Source: Galeopsis tetrahit (lineage: Eukaryota; Streptophyta; Magnoliopsida; Lamiales; Lamiaceae). From it: DNA of 64,000 nt. A model generated the notes under the pieces. That model saw only the letters and a program-made list of their open reading frames with translations. It was not told where the DNA came from and searched no databases. Position 1 is the first letter of the stretch. Each line of letters starts with the position of its first letter. Of this stretch, positions 1 through 12,840 are shown one piece after another. The stretch covers positions 73,424,265-73,488,264 of the forward strand of contig OY776121.1 of the NCBI GenBank assembly GCA_963675135.1, given 5' to 3'. Both the position numbers and the translations under genes were made by a program.

Positions 1-3000
1 ATGATGTAATACGACGTCGTTTTGATGTTTCCGGCGACTTTAGGATGTAATTGAAAAAGTTAGCTAAAATTTGGGACGTAATTGGAGAACTTAACTTTTT
101 TGGGACGTTTTTAAAAAAGTTGTAAAGTTATGGGACGTAAAAAAATTATTTCCCACATTCTTCCTTACACCTCACAAAATTATTTTTTACACCTCACTAA
201 ATTACATTTAAACCTCACTAAATCACCCAAAAATATATTCCCGTACATTAATTTATTTTTAAAATTGTCACTTATTTTGGGTCCACATTCTTCTGTACAC
301 CTCACTAGATCACATTTAAACCGCATTAAATCAACTAAAATACTTCTCATTTATTTAACCTCACACCTCACTAAATTCTCTTTAAATCTCACTAAATCAC
401 TCAAAATACTCCTCATTTTTTTTTTTACCTCACACTTCACTAAAAATTCACATTTCTTAAAAAGTTACTTGTTAAGGTATACAATTCACCACAGAATAGG
501 GGGGTATATTTTAAGTTCTACATTTGTTGACTAATATCTCAACGAGAATGCACGTTAAATTTTAACACTGTTTCACTTTTAATGAGTTAAAACAGTTAAA
601 AATCATTTTCTTTAAAACATAACAAAAGTCGTTAAATTTAAATTAATAAAATGAGGTCTATTGAAAATTTTATAATGATATTTTTGTTTAGATTTAAAAT
701 TTTATAATTTTATTTTTTATTTATAGTAATGTAAATCGGGGGCCCAATCCAAAATTTATGGGTCCGTCACTGGTCTTACGTGTAATTAGCAAAAAGAAAC
801 ATATAAGTGAGTCATTTCATCTGTGAACATTGTAATAGAATAATTATTAAGTCTTAACATCTTATAAAACTATGTTTAATACGGTGTTGACAATACTCCA
901 TCTTGTAATATGTCATTTGGCCACAAAGTAAGGGGTCACAAAAATCGACTAACAACACAAATTGATATGTTTAATTTACACTATTTTTTTAAAAAAAATA
1001 AACATTCTCATCTTTTTAATTTGATTCATTTTAGAAGTGATTCTTCATCTTCATATGATCACACCAGACTTATTAGTCTTGTATCAAAAAATTATGAGAA
1101 ACTTTCTTTAAGACGAAAAAAGTATAATTGTAGTTTTATAGACATGGCCAAGAAATATAAATAAAATAAGAAATCGACAATTACATGAGTTTTTTTGTGG
1201 ATTTTGTTGCTTGTGTAATATGAAGGCGCCAACTTGGGATTGTTAATGTAAATAAAGGTGTGAATGGCAAAAAAATTAAATTTGTGATTAGGTAATGATT
1301 AAAAGCAGTGATTGCTAATTTGGAGATGCATGTGGAATTGTGAAGCATCATATGGTATGTCTCGGGAAGACCCTATTTGCACTTTCTAGAAGAATGTCTT
1401 TCTATAAATAAATACAGTTTAATAAATAAATAAACTAATTTTGTTTTAAGACATTTGAACTGCAAATATGTTATTGGTGATCAAGGCTTTTATTGTTTCA
1501 CCTACAAGCATTAATCCAATAATTACGAGTCTCAATTACTAATGCGAGTGCAAATTGGTACATGTATAGGAGTATCATTTTATAAATAGTGCATTCATAT
1601 CCAAAAACTTTGGGATGAGTCATTCCTCACCATTCTGAAACTTGAAATGACTCGAATTCATTTTAACATTATCACATAAAATTATCAACCAAACATCAAA
1701 ATTATAACCAATGACAATGGGTAACACTTTAGTACAAATTACACTGTAGAACTGATGCATGATTAATTTTATTGTAAACAAGCTTTCAAATTAAGACTTT
1801 GAAATTCATTTTCTACTTTTGTTAAGTATTTATATTTTCTCATATAAAAACTTGAATATATCAAAGAAGCGGTACGGTTGATGCAAATTATAATACAGCA
1901 TAATTAGTATGAGCTAGCATTCAATTTTATGGTGTGATTTAACCATAATTATAATTTAATTTTTATGTTGATTGTAAAAAGTCATTTGAATAATTGTGGA
2001 TATATCAAAATTATTTACATGGTACATATATATACACGAATTTATAAATGATTAGAGTATGACCCAAAAAAAACTTATAATTAGTCTTTTCCCTAGTCTT
2101 TGTTGTACAATTCTTGATAGGGGTAGCTAGGATAATTAATAGTATGATATATACCACATAACCACGTTCAATTATTGATGGGATACTCTTCAATTTGATA
2201 TAACTTTTTGTAATAATATTAATTATATTTTTCAAGCTGATTGAAATAAAAAGTAATCTAATTATACGTAAGAACATAAAAGTCTGACAAAATAAAAAAG
2301 ACACAATTTTCCTGCTAAATCGCAATTTTAAAAAATAGAAACTTTTATATTTTTTCATCTGAGTTTTAAATTGTACTCCGTTTTAAACATATAATACATC
2401 AATTGTTTTATAACTTTTAATTTGACATTCATATTGCATGTATATATAAAAATAACTATTCAAATTTAAATATATATTAATTTGAAGTGTTTTTTTTATT
2501 AATTATCAATTTATATCAATTCACATAACATAAACGTAACTACTAGTGGGCGAGAATTTTTTTATTTGTACCGGAGTATATAAAAATATTGCTTAAATAA
2601 TTGAAAATTTTAAATATAGTCTTAAATAAAACTATGTCGTTAGGGTCTCACATTATTATATTAAATTTAAATACAGTAAAAAAAATACATATAAAATGTG
2701 AAAATAGATTGGCCAACTGAAGTGACAAAAGCATACTGTAGAATATATAGTGGGGTCTACACCACATCATATACAGGATTAGTAATTACTATAGCTGTCA
2801 CACCTTGAAAAATTAAATTAAATGGAGTAATTGACATTCGTACGGCATGTGGTTGCATTAATGTTAAGGAAACTACCAAGGTGTTAATTCTTTTATTAAT
2901 TCTTAAATTTAAGTTAGATACCTACACGTCGTGCATTATTATACTCTAGTAATGTGTTTACTGTAACTATGTGACACTGACGTGATTTAAAGACCATAGG

Positions 3001-5003
3001 TTGCAACCAATTTTTTATTTTTTTAAAATTAGTGGTACATTTATTTTCTTCTCATTACCTTTAAATTTTTTTCACAAGAAGGCCTAAAATAAAAATAATA
3101 TTATCAATTTTATTTTATAACTCCTTAATTGATCTGAATTTACTTTTAAGATCGCCAGGATTTGAAACGCAATATTGTTACAATCACACCTTATGAACTT
3201 TTTGTAAAAAAAATAAAAAATTATAGAACAAATTTCACAGCCATATGTATGTTTTAACAGAAATCAAGTTAAATTCCCTAAAACAAATAAAAAATAAAAA
3301 CAAAATGCCAATACTCATTGAACTTTTGGAGTTAAATAGGATAGTTCTAGGGACGAAAAAGAGGCAGGTTTAAATTTATTCTCATAAAAAGGGGGGAAAA
3401 CTAATCGTGATTTTTATAGAATTTTCGTGCAAATTTGTCTTAGATCCGTCACATTAAGTAATACTCCGTATATATTTACATAAATATATATTTAAATTAA
3501 TGTATGTATTAGATTACATATGCTATTTTGAATTATTAGAAGAATATTAAATGTTATTTAAAAAATATATATATATGCTTTAATAAACATTATTTAATGT
3601 TAAAATGAATTTTTTTTTTTTTTTTTTGTATTTTAAGAGTAATTAAAGTGAGTTGAATTTAGGGATAACTTGTGTGTTCATGAACTCCTCTGTTTTTAGT
3701 TTGACAAGCGATTTTAGTTTTCGGAAAATGTATAAACTCTAAAATTTTCGTAAAAGAGGGACGAGTGGTAAAAATTGAAAAATAGTAGTGTCAGTTCTGA
3801 TAAGTCAAGTTTTTACGTCTATAGGGGCTCCCTTTAGCTACAAGTCTTTTAGAGTCCCGAATTCAAGAAAATCTTGACGAGTTTAACATGAGATCGGCCA
3901 AATTTGTTTCAAACACGTAACATTTTTATCCCTAATCAAGCCGTCATTAGAAAATAAAATCCATTTGATTTATCCAATTCAATTAAAACAGAGTTGGTCT
4001 AATGTAGCAAGGAATTTGCCCTAAACTTAGATTAAGATTTGTCCTTATTACAAGGAAGAATGCATGTGAGTAACTCGAATTCTTCCATTTCACATGTTAT
4101 GCGTGTAGGTGGAGCAATTGCCACACTTTCTCTCTCTCTCTGACACACACACACTAGAGAGAAAGTGAAGAGTGTTCCAGATATATATGCCTAACGAGAA
4201 AAACAAAAGGTGTCAAACAGAAGATCACGTTTTTAGTGGCTACTTGGCTGAGTCTTGAAGCCTGCAATTCTCTATGATTCCAACAGGTGGGGTTGACCTC
4301 TGTAATTTCTATTGTTTTCCATAATTATTTATTGCAAATTTCTCATATTTACTCTAGAAGAAAATATCCATTGTCATCATATTAAAATCAGATGTTAATT
4401 GGAAAAAATTTACTATAGAGGATCGACTTAGCACTTTACAAACATGAATCTTAATTATCATGGAAGAGAGTAAAGTTTCTCATTAAAGTGAGATATTATC
4501 CAAATAGGTCTAGAGGAAAATTAGGAAGAAACGTAATCTTTTTTTTATAAAAACTATAAATATTTTGAAATAAAATTTAAGCCTAGAACGACAAGTATTT
4601 TAAAATGTAGGGACTATACTTCTTTAGTTTTGAATTAAATGTCTTTTTGCCTTCTAAATTTTGTTCATAATCATTTATGTTTTTAACTATTTTTTCTCAA
4701 TATTCTCATTTTATCCCATCTAAAATGATCTTTTAATTCTTCGATCAATTATATTTCACATTTTTATATACAATTTTTTTTTGGATAAAATTGTCTAAAT
4801 TTTAAGTTTGTAAATAGTTAAGAAGACATTTAATCTAAACACTAGAGGTGTTAATAAGTGGACTCTAATTCATTAGGATCAGTTCTATAAGGCCACATGT
4901 CTAAATAAATCAGGATCTTAGCAATTTACTCTAATAATCAAGATCTAAATCTAATCCTAGTGAACTACGGACTAAATGAGTTACGAGATACCTAAAAAAA
5001 TTA
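1..5003. other. gene-poor AT-rich intergenic stretch
   Basis: I see no gene here. The open frames at 130-534, 910-1164 and 2011-2358 have low-complexity composition and no recognisable domain. About 150-430 carries two or three imperfect copies of a phrase built on CACCTCACTAAAT, related in inverted orientation to the MITE at 8257-8524, so it is probably MITE debris. Positions 4126-4171 form a TC/AC microsatellite inside a 12-bp perfect inverted repeat (CACTTTCTCTCT against AGAGAGAAAGTG). Confidence 0.6.
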
Positions 5004-5287
5004 CTCCTTCAGTCTCACAATTACTTTCACACTGTTCTTTTCGGGACGTCCCACAATAACTTCCACACCCTTAAAATGGAAACCCCTTTATAAACTCCAC
5101 CCTCACAATATTCTCAATTTTACACAAATGTTATTACTTTTTCTCCACACTTACACAAAAAGTCAACTCATTTTTTTACATTACACATAAAAGTTTACAA
5201 AATTACCCCTCAAAATTTCCACTAAATTCATTTTTCTTATTTTGTGTGCCACTTCACATGTGAAAGTAATCACGGGGACGGAGGGAG
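5004..5287. mobile_element. Stowaway-like MITE
   Basis: Terminal inverted repeats begin CTCCTTCAGTCTCACAATT on the left and end GGGGACGGAGGGAG on the right. The element is bordered by TA at 5002-5003 and 5288-5289, as expected for Tc1/mariner-derived Stowaway MITEs. It has no coding capacity. The right end keeps the classical CGGAGGGAG form; the left end has drifted. Confidence 0.75.
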
Positions 5288-5696
5288 TACAATTTTCAAG
5301 ATTCTCTAAAATAACAAAGGCAACAAGATAAGTGTATTATTGTTCACCAAATCATTTATCTAGTATAATTTGAAATTCTCATCATTCAAATATAAGAAAT
5401 TTCAAGATTCACTAAAATTAACAAGACAGCAAGGAAAGTGTATGTATTACTATTTATATTCTTATTAATCTAATTAATTTAATACATAAAAAACATTAAT
5501 AATAATAAATAAATAATTGAGACTTGCCGACAAATTAGATCTTTAGCCCGCGTGGTAATTGGTCAAAAAAAATCTAGATTTGAACGAACTATTAAAATCC
5601 TCAACCTAAACCTACTTTAGTCCAGGAATAAAGGGTTGATCTGGTATTTCACTATCCGTTTAAAAGTAAATGAGGTATGATTATAGATGAACTTAG

Positions 5697-6212
5697 CGAG
5701 TTATTAATGGAAATATATTATACACTGATGCAGCCTTCAATGATGCAAGAAAGTGTTATGTCGTAGGATTCGTGGTTATGTGTGATCAGAAGAGGATCCG
5801 ATTGGCGGGAGCAAGGCGTATTGACAACCCGACCACTGTTTGTGGCGCTGAATTAAAAGCAATGGAAATTGGACTTGAAAAGTGTATTCAACTCGGGATT
5901 AAGATTAATAGTGTGTGTTCTGATTCTCTTGATGCTGTTAAGGCTACTGCTGGAAGATTACAGGTTGGAACATCTGAAGCAAAAACGGTTAAGGATATAC
6001 AATTTTTGCTCCAACAAGAAATGATCCCGGAATGCAAACATGTTACACGAGATAAGAATCAGATAGCGCATGATTTGGTTAAAAGTTCTTTAACCACTTC
6101 ATATCCTCATGATTGGAATGAAGATGACTGTCCACAATATTACAAGGATCTGATTTGTAAACCCTCTCATTTTTTAGAGATTATTTGTTTTTGTCCTTGT
6201 ATGTATTGTTAA
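5697..6212 (+). pseudogene. 5'-truncated LINE remnant: RNase H-like domain
   Basis: The open frame runs from a stop at 5694-5696 to the stop ending at 6212 with no start codon of its own. The translation begins with a YTDAAF catalytic-Asp segment, then has an AELKAMEIGL helix with the conserved Glu, a CSDSLDAV segment with the next Asp, and a late DKNQIAHDLVK motif. This is the RVT_3 RNase H layout found at the 3' end of plant L1-type LINE ORF2. It resembles the RNase H region of the LINE at 32.8-33.5 kb in order and wording but is not a close copy. A run of ten A follows at about 6211-6220, consistent with a LINE poly(A) tail. No RT or endonuclease part lies upstream, so this is a typical 5'-truncated insertion. 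An exapted RNase H-domain gene is possible but there is no start codon or promoter evidence. Confidence 0.75.
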
Positions 6213-6497
6213 AAAAAAAAGTAATGGAGTAGTACTTTTAGTAACTTTTATAGTATTTTTAGTCTTACAGTAACACAAGATTTATAAGCAAAATTGTTTG
6301 TTTCATATACATTTGATCCGCACCTGAGTACCTGACCCACAATTTTTTTTATCAATTTGGCCTTAACTAGTTATATTTAATGTATAAAAAAAATATTGTA
6401 CTATATAAATTTATGTATTACCCTTAATACTTTTTAATGAAACAGTAATACTATCAAAATAATACCTTTTAGCAAAACAATTAGTATCATTAATAAA

Positions 6498-7023
6498 TCT
6501 CCCTTATATACTAATTTTAAATTTCCATGTGTGACTTCTAAAAAAAGCCATCATTTTTAAATCTTTTAAATTATGTAATTTTAATTTTTTTTAAAAATAT
6601 TTTTCTCTTTTCCTCTCCCTTCTCTTTCTTGTCTCCTCAATTTTCTCCTTCATTCCTCTTCTCTTCTCTCCTCTTTATTATCGTTTACATTTTCTAATTC
6701 TATATATATATTTTTTAAAAATTTAAATCATCATTTTCTAACAATTCTATTTTATATTTTCTCTTAACTTCCCTAAAAATCTTAATTTTAAAATTTCTTT
6801 AATTCCACAATTATGATTTTTAAAAAATAAAATAAAATTATTAAGGTTTTCTAATTTTATTTTATATCAATTCTAACTTCTTAATTTTTCAATCATTTTC
6901 TTATTTTATTTTTCCATAAAATAAATATAATTACATTCATCTACATACATTTATGTATTCTTATATTAAACCTTAATATTTATTTTTTCACAACTCGCAT
7001 AATTACGATGGTCTTACATTAGT
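6498..7023 (+). mobile_element. non-autonomous Helitron-like element
   Basis: The left end begins TCTCCCTTATATACTAATTTT, a TC-start resembling plant Helitron 5' ends. The right end carries a weak hairpin region (CTCGCATAATTACGATGG) about 5 bp before TTAGT, a degenerate CTRRT terminus. The interior is AT- and CT-rich and non-coding. A related copy with a better terminus lies at 21796-22108. I infer Helitron from termini alone; no Rep/helicase is present. Confidence 0.45.
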
Positions 7024-8256
7024 ATACACTAAATACAAATCAGTTTCACGATAAAACTTGGTTCATACAAGAGTTTACCATAATTTAAATTGTACATTAG
7101 TATACACATATGTATGTGAGTATGTATTTAGACAAAAAAAGTGTACCAACGATTCTATGCATGAAATGAATGAGCTGAGTTTTCATGACATGTATATAAT
7201 ATACTCCGTATAACTTATGAACCCTAATCATTTTTTAAAGTAAAAAAAAAAAAACAGAGTTGCTCCATTTCACACAATATTCCCCCACATATATATATAT
7301 ATTTACAATGTATTTATATATGTTACTATACATATTGGGTTTGAATAAAGATTAAAAAAGAGCACACTTGTTTTCAAGAAGACAAGTTGATAGTGATTTG
7401 TAGGCATAATTATTGATCCATTTTTTTTAAAGGACCATTTGACACTATTTTCAATTTGATAGCATTCATGTATACCAATTTACATGTCTGAAATAATTTT
7501 CAATTATTCATGATCACGTACGATACATCTACCTACCACTCTTACAAGGAGCTTAATTGCCACTTCAAAATTTATACGGAGTATTGGTTAGGCCACCTTG
7601 TCTCTTTACTTTATTGTACCATTATTTTTCTGGACAAGAATTTTAACTAATGTTTTCAAATTTATACTTAGGTGTTTTTGGACAATTCTTTTTTGAATTG
7701 ACAAGTTTGTTATCCTCGTTCAATTATCCAATAGATTTCAGAAACTGCATTAGTTTTTTTTTTTTTAACCCAATGTCATATACTCAACCACTAATTTATT
7801 ACTCCGTATAACAATTGTTTTCAAAATAGTTAAATTAGATTAAAATAAATAACTAAAGCAAGTAAAGTGGTGACATTATTTAAAAGAATTAAGCATTAAT
7901 GAATAATGGGAAGAAGTGATTTATTGGGTGTACATAGCCTTTTTTTGGTCAATTCAAAGATGTGATAATGTAACCGACACTCACTTCTCAAAAAAAAAAA
8001 TGTACTCACTATTCAATATTCATATTGTTGAAAGCATGTAAATCAAAGCTACTTACTTTCTCCCCATAAATTGATAAAACGTGTCGATTTAATTATCCAA
8101 ACTTTGTTTCATTAATCTAAATATACATTTATTTACATATATTTGCAGTGACAAAATCTTCTCGAAATATTTTATAAGCACGCCTCCTTGAAATATAAAG
8201 TAAAAAACATACCAAAATAGTGATTATTAGTTCACGTGACAAAATGCAAAATAATA
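7024..8256. other. intergenic, no gene seen
   Basis: AT-rich sequence without a credible open frame. It contains three copies of the short motif ATACTCCGTAT or its complement (about 7201, 7574, 7800) that recur elsewhere in the window. Confidence 0.5.
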
Positions 8257-8524
8257 CTCTCAGTGATAACTTGTCTATTTTGATCGACTCAATTTTTCAG
8301 AAAAGTGAATTTTGGGGGTAGAGGTTAAATCAATGAGTAATGTTTTATGTGATTTATGAAGTGTAAATGAAATTTAGTGAGGTGTAGTAAAAATATGGGC
8401 TTAAATGAGTGATAATTTTAAAAAATAAAATAATATTGTAAGGAAGTTAATTTTGTATTAAAAGTGTACAAATAATTTTAGCAGGACCTGATAAAGAAAG
8501 AGTGCAAGTAACTTGAGGAGAGAA
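8257..8524. mobile_element. MITE, Stowaway-like, TA-flanked
   Basis: Imperfect terminal inverted repeats (left CTCTCAGTGATAACTTGTCT; right end CAAGTAACTTGAGGAGAGAA) lie between TA dinucleotides at 8255-8256 and 8525-8526. Its internal phrase around 8355-8410 matches, in reverse complement, the repeat near 150-430, so the two are family members. Confidence 0.55.
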
Positions 8525-8529
8525 TAGTA

Positions 8530-8733
8530 CTCAATTTGTCTATAAAAAGTGTGTTCAATTTTTTTTATACACGTTTTTAAAAAATCATATAACAAGGAAA
8601 AAATATTGTGGGTACATACTCAATTTTGTTAATAAAGTAAAAAATATATTCTCAAAAGTTTCTATTAAAATAAAATAAGCATATTATTTGTGGATTAAAA
8701 TGTAGAACTAACACACTTTTGATGGATGGAGAA
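8530..8733. mobile_element. MITE, Stowaway-like, TA-flanked
   Basis: Inverted termini CTCAATTTGTCTATAAAAAG and CTTTTGATGGATGGAGAA are bounded by TA at 8528-8529 and 8734-8735. It abuts the preceding MITE almost directly, separated by the shared TAGTA. About 204 bp, no coding capacity. Confidence 0.6.
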
Positions 8734-10434
8734 TACTGTACAATAATAATTTATAATTAAAAAAATTATGATATGCAACAACTACATATTCAAGATGTGC
8801 CCCATATAAATATTGGAGATAATTAGAAATTTAAAATGTGATATTTAATTACTACATTTGTATACCTAATAGGCTAATAACCTAATACACCAAGTCATAA
8901 ACACATATCTACATTTATTAGACAGGTTAATGGTCATCATCTTGCTGACATGTAAAAGTTGTGACTGAGAACTTGGATATTGAAAATGTGAAACTCCAAT
9001 AAATCAAATTTTAGCCTCCCCTCTATATTTTTTATCGTTTTAAAATGTTTAAATATTAGTAAACGTGTGTAATATCATTTAATGCATATCATTTTAAATA
9101 TAAAATAAAGTTGAGATATGGAGTAACATTTAATTCATCTAGATTAATGCCGAATGAAAAACATTTGTGATAAGTATCTCTAAAAATACAAACAAATTGG
9201 AACTAAGGGAGTAATTGGTTTGAATTCTTTCAATTGTATGATTTGCTTTTATATTTAGTTATATTTATGAAAAAAAATTAAAATATATATTTAGCAACTT
9301 AATATTTTTGGGTTTGATAAAGTAATTTAATATTTTTTATAAATATTAAAAAAATAATAATTAAAGTATCATTAATTATGAATGATGCGTCGTTTTATAG
9401 AATTTAGTAATCTTAATGATTAAATTGGAACTAGAACTTTGTACCTAAAAACTTTAGGTTAGATTTTTGTTACTTAATTTCGATTTATTGAACAATGTTT
9501 TTTCTAGTAGAAAATCATACCCTTTTAATAAATTGGAATGTTAATTTAAGTACATTTTAATAACTACAATCTACTACACAGTCCACAGATTAAAGCGTTA
9601 TATATACATATAAAAGTTTTACGGGACAATTGATTTTACATAATACCTAACTTAAATAAAATCTGTTTAGATTATTTTGGTTGCTTATATATCATCTCTT
9701 TGTTTTTTTCCCCAAAACAAAAACAATACTCCAGTATTTATATTTTGTTGTTGTTCGGTTCAAATATGTGGACATTGATCACCAAAAAAATGCATTGGAT
9801 ACGAATTTGCCTTGGCGAGTAAAAGTCATATTTTTTTTATTTGCTAGATTCCAAACACGATAATTTGATTAGATTTTTTGAAAAAAAGTTAATATGACTA
9901 GAATCATGACAATGAAAAATAATGTTTTGATCGGTTTCGTGAGTATTATATTTAAATTTTTTAACTGTAAATATGACTTTAAAATCGAAGTGTAAAATCG
10001 TCAGACAACCTAAACACGATTATCTCATTATATTTTAGGAGTATGAATATTTGCAATTTGCAACACCACGATTATTGGACCTAGAAGAATTATAGTAAGA
10101 AGTGCTACTAACTGACGTTCTACTCATTATTGCGTATAGATGAACCATACATATGTTTACGTTTATACATATATTCCTATAATAAAAATATATGGGATAA
10201 TGTACTAATTGTATTGTAATTTACAAATGATATATCATACCACGAATTTTTAGTATGATTCAGTGACTACATTTGTGTATTAGTTATTTTTAAATAAGTA
10301 TAGAATTAATAAATCTTTTTAAAATGTGAAATCAACAAACTTGTGTTGTATTGGGTGTATGAAATTTTCATCAAAGTTTAACTGACATACATGATACATG
10401 CATTCCATTCTAACAAGTCAAAATTTTAAACTCA
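8734..10434. other. intergenic, no gene seen
   Basis: AT-rich. The only open frame of note, 9681-9863, has no recognisable feature. No repeat structure stands out. Confidence 0.5.
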
Positions 10435-10935
10435 AAAGTTAAATTAAGTCAATTTTAAAAAAATTGCGGATTATAAGTCTGTATTCGGGTTGTTCATAAA
10501 ATTCGCGGGTTACAAACATGTGATTTACTACATGATCAAAATATTGTTACTACAAGGCCAAAATATTATCACTATAAGACAAAAAATTTAATACTACATG
10601 TCAAAACATTCTGACAAATTCACCAAAAAATTAAGTCTTCAGAATATTTTTGAACATGTAGTAATACACTTTTGACCTTGTAGTGATAAAATTTTAGTCT
10701 TGTAGTAACATTGTTTTAGTCATGTAGTAGCCGAATAAGTCAAAATTATTTTAGTAATTTTGCCAAAAAAAAAAAGTGTCCAGAATATTTTTGGACTTGC
10801 AGTAATACACTTTTGGCATTATAGTGATAAAATTTAGGTTTTGTAGTAACATAATTTTGATCATGTAGTAAGATAATATTTTAGAGTGAAAATAAATATT
10901 CTAATTAAGATTGACCCACGAATTTTGACCTAATT
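10435..10935. repeat. small foldback repeat built on TAGTAACA/TGTTACTA phrases
   Basis: The left part (about 10519-10600) reads tactacatgatcaaaat and gttactacaaggccaaaat. The right part contains two direct copies (about 10660-10730 and 10800-10872) of the inverted phrase, each with gtagtgataaaattt or a close variant followed by atcatgtagta or gtcatgtagta. The outer flanks also have an imperfect inverted match (aaaattcgcgggttac against acccacgaattttgac). The region is both palindromic and tandem. It is probably a non-autonomous DNA element, but the ends are not defined. Confidence 0.5.
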
Positions 10936-12290
10936 TATCTTAATTAATCAATATTGAATGTATGCAATATTGCATATAAGTTTTTACCAAAATCATAATT
11001 CATATAAATCAAAGTATTACTACATCACATACTATCTCCGTTTTGAATCAAATGGTTTTTTTAACGTCTAAATTTGGCTCGTAATCCTTTTCTTTTAGTT
11101 ATTTTTACTAATTTACCATACTTTATAATAAATAATGCTTTAAATATTATTGGATATTGATTCAACGTATAAAATTTATTTTTATATGATTGCACTTCGC
11201 ATTAGTACGTTTGCCCTATGTAAAATGCAAATGCACTACATCGCCCTACTAATAAATTAAATTAATAAATAAACAATTGCGAATATATCATTTTAATTTA
11301 AAATAAATAAAAATATTTAATTATAAAATGACATATATATCTAGAATTGTCAAATAGGTCACAATGGTCTGAATCGGACCCATTGACCCGACCCATGACC
11401 CGTTGGGGATGTATGTTTCACTTGAATTGGACCGGGTTCGGACTGACTGGGTCGGGTCCGATTTGGGGTGAGTCGAATAGGGTTTGGACTGGGCTCAGGC
11501 TAGACCATGCTTTCTCTCGGGCCTCGAGATCTACGGCTCATCCTGACTCGGAAAAAAACTTTTTGGATATTTAAAAAAAAATACTACAAGGATATTTCAG
11601 TAATTTTATATTTTTTTTAAAAAATAAAATATTTTATTTAATGATGAAATGCGATTGCATATAACAAAGTTAAATGATGTGTCAACTTTTAATTGAATGT
11701 CTATTATAAGACGGGTGAACCTCTATCTCACATTTTAACGGTAGAAGAACCGGGTTCAAAAAATCTTTCTAATCATATATTATGACCTTCTCCCAATTAT
11801 CATTTTACATTGACATGTACAATTTATTTTAGTTAATTGATCAAAATTTTAAAGGGAGTGCATGGTATATAACGATGTTAGGAGGAGTCGAATAGAATAC
11901 TTGAAGCTCGAACTTGACTCTATTATGTAGTGAGGCAAACTCATTTATACTAATAAGATGAAAACAAAATTCAATTCAACTCACAAACAAATAAAAATAC
12001 CGAGTGAATTTAAATATCACCTTAGTTATAACCACTTTATAATAATATGACAATAAGAATCTTAAATATCAAGTCTAATTTAAATAAACTTATTAGTAAA
12101 CCATGTATTTTAGCATCTCAAGTGGAACTTATTTATTACTCCAATACTCTTATAAAGGAGCTAAATTGAACTTTCACGAATTAAGTTCATCTCACTAACA
12201 GCTAAATGCCCAATGCTTGTGTGTGTTACTTGAAAAGACATAATAGCGTTGAATATTCAAATCCTCACTCTTCATTATTGCCCTTTCTCT
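10936..12290. other. intergenic; GC-rich hAT-like fragment near 11345-11545
   Basis: Most of it is featureless AT-rich DNA. At 11345-11545 the composition turns GC-rich with repeated GGGTCGGGTC/GACCCGACCC phrases, and it starts AGAATTGTCAAATAGGTC, resembling the GCTGTCAAAANGGGC termini of hAT-type MITEs such as the one at 50144-51145. No matching right terminus or target duplication was found, so this is a possible fragment only. Confidence 0.35.
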
Positions 12291-12662
12291 CTCTATACTA
12301 ACCTTGATTTATTTCCTTTTTCTTTTTATTAATTAAAAAAAAAAAAAAGCAATTGTATTTTGTCTTTGTCGATCCCTGCTTTCAACACCCTTCTGTGATC
12401 CACACACACACCGGTACAGCTCACAACAAGTTCATCAACACCAAGAGAGAGAAAATTTAGGGATACTCTTTTTGATATACTTGTAGTAGTATATGTATAT
12501 CTCTCAAGAAAAGAATCACCCACCAAAACCCAAAAAAATACTCTCTTTATATTAAACCGACACTTCTTCACCGAATGTAACAATACTTTAAGACTCCTGT
12601 GTTTTCTTCGGTGTCTGTTAATGTGTCATTTTCAGTTTATTGTTATTGCAAAGGGGCAGCTG

Positions 12663-12840
12663 TATTTATAAACAAAAGGGCCATTGCCATTTCTTTCTTG
12701 CTTAATAGCCCTTGTGTTGAACACCATTTCTCTCTCTCTCCCTCTTTCTTCTTTTGAGTTTGAAGATGTGCCTTGGCGTATGAGTTGAAGAGACATACAG
12801 AGAGAGAGATTGTCAAGTCAAGATTTTGTTTTCGGTGGTG
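12663..12840 (+). promoter_or_regulatory. candidate core promoter and 5' UTR of the CESA gene
   Basis: A TATA-like TATTTATAAAC lies at 12663-12673, followed by a CT-rich tract at 12728-12755 (TCTCTCTCTCTCCCTCTTTC) that often marks plant 5' UTRs. The start codon is at 12841. An alternative is an earlier start near 12300-12450 with a 5' UTR intron; that region also contains CT-rich and CACA-rich leader-like sequence. Neither is proven from sequence. Confidence 0.4.

Noticed and set aside
1..540. Possible tandem gene start or coding ORF 130-534
   Set aside because: Low-complexity translation and similarity to a MITE interior at 8.35 kb.
12329..12583. Minus-strand open frame just upstream of CESA
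   Set aside because: Composition fits a promoter or leader of CESA; no domain, and it ends in a poly-Phe run from a poly(A) tract.
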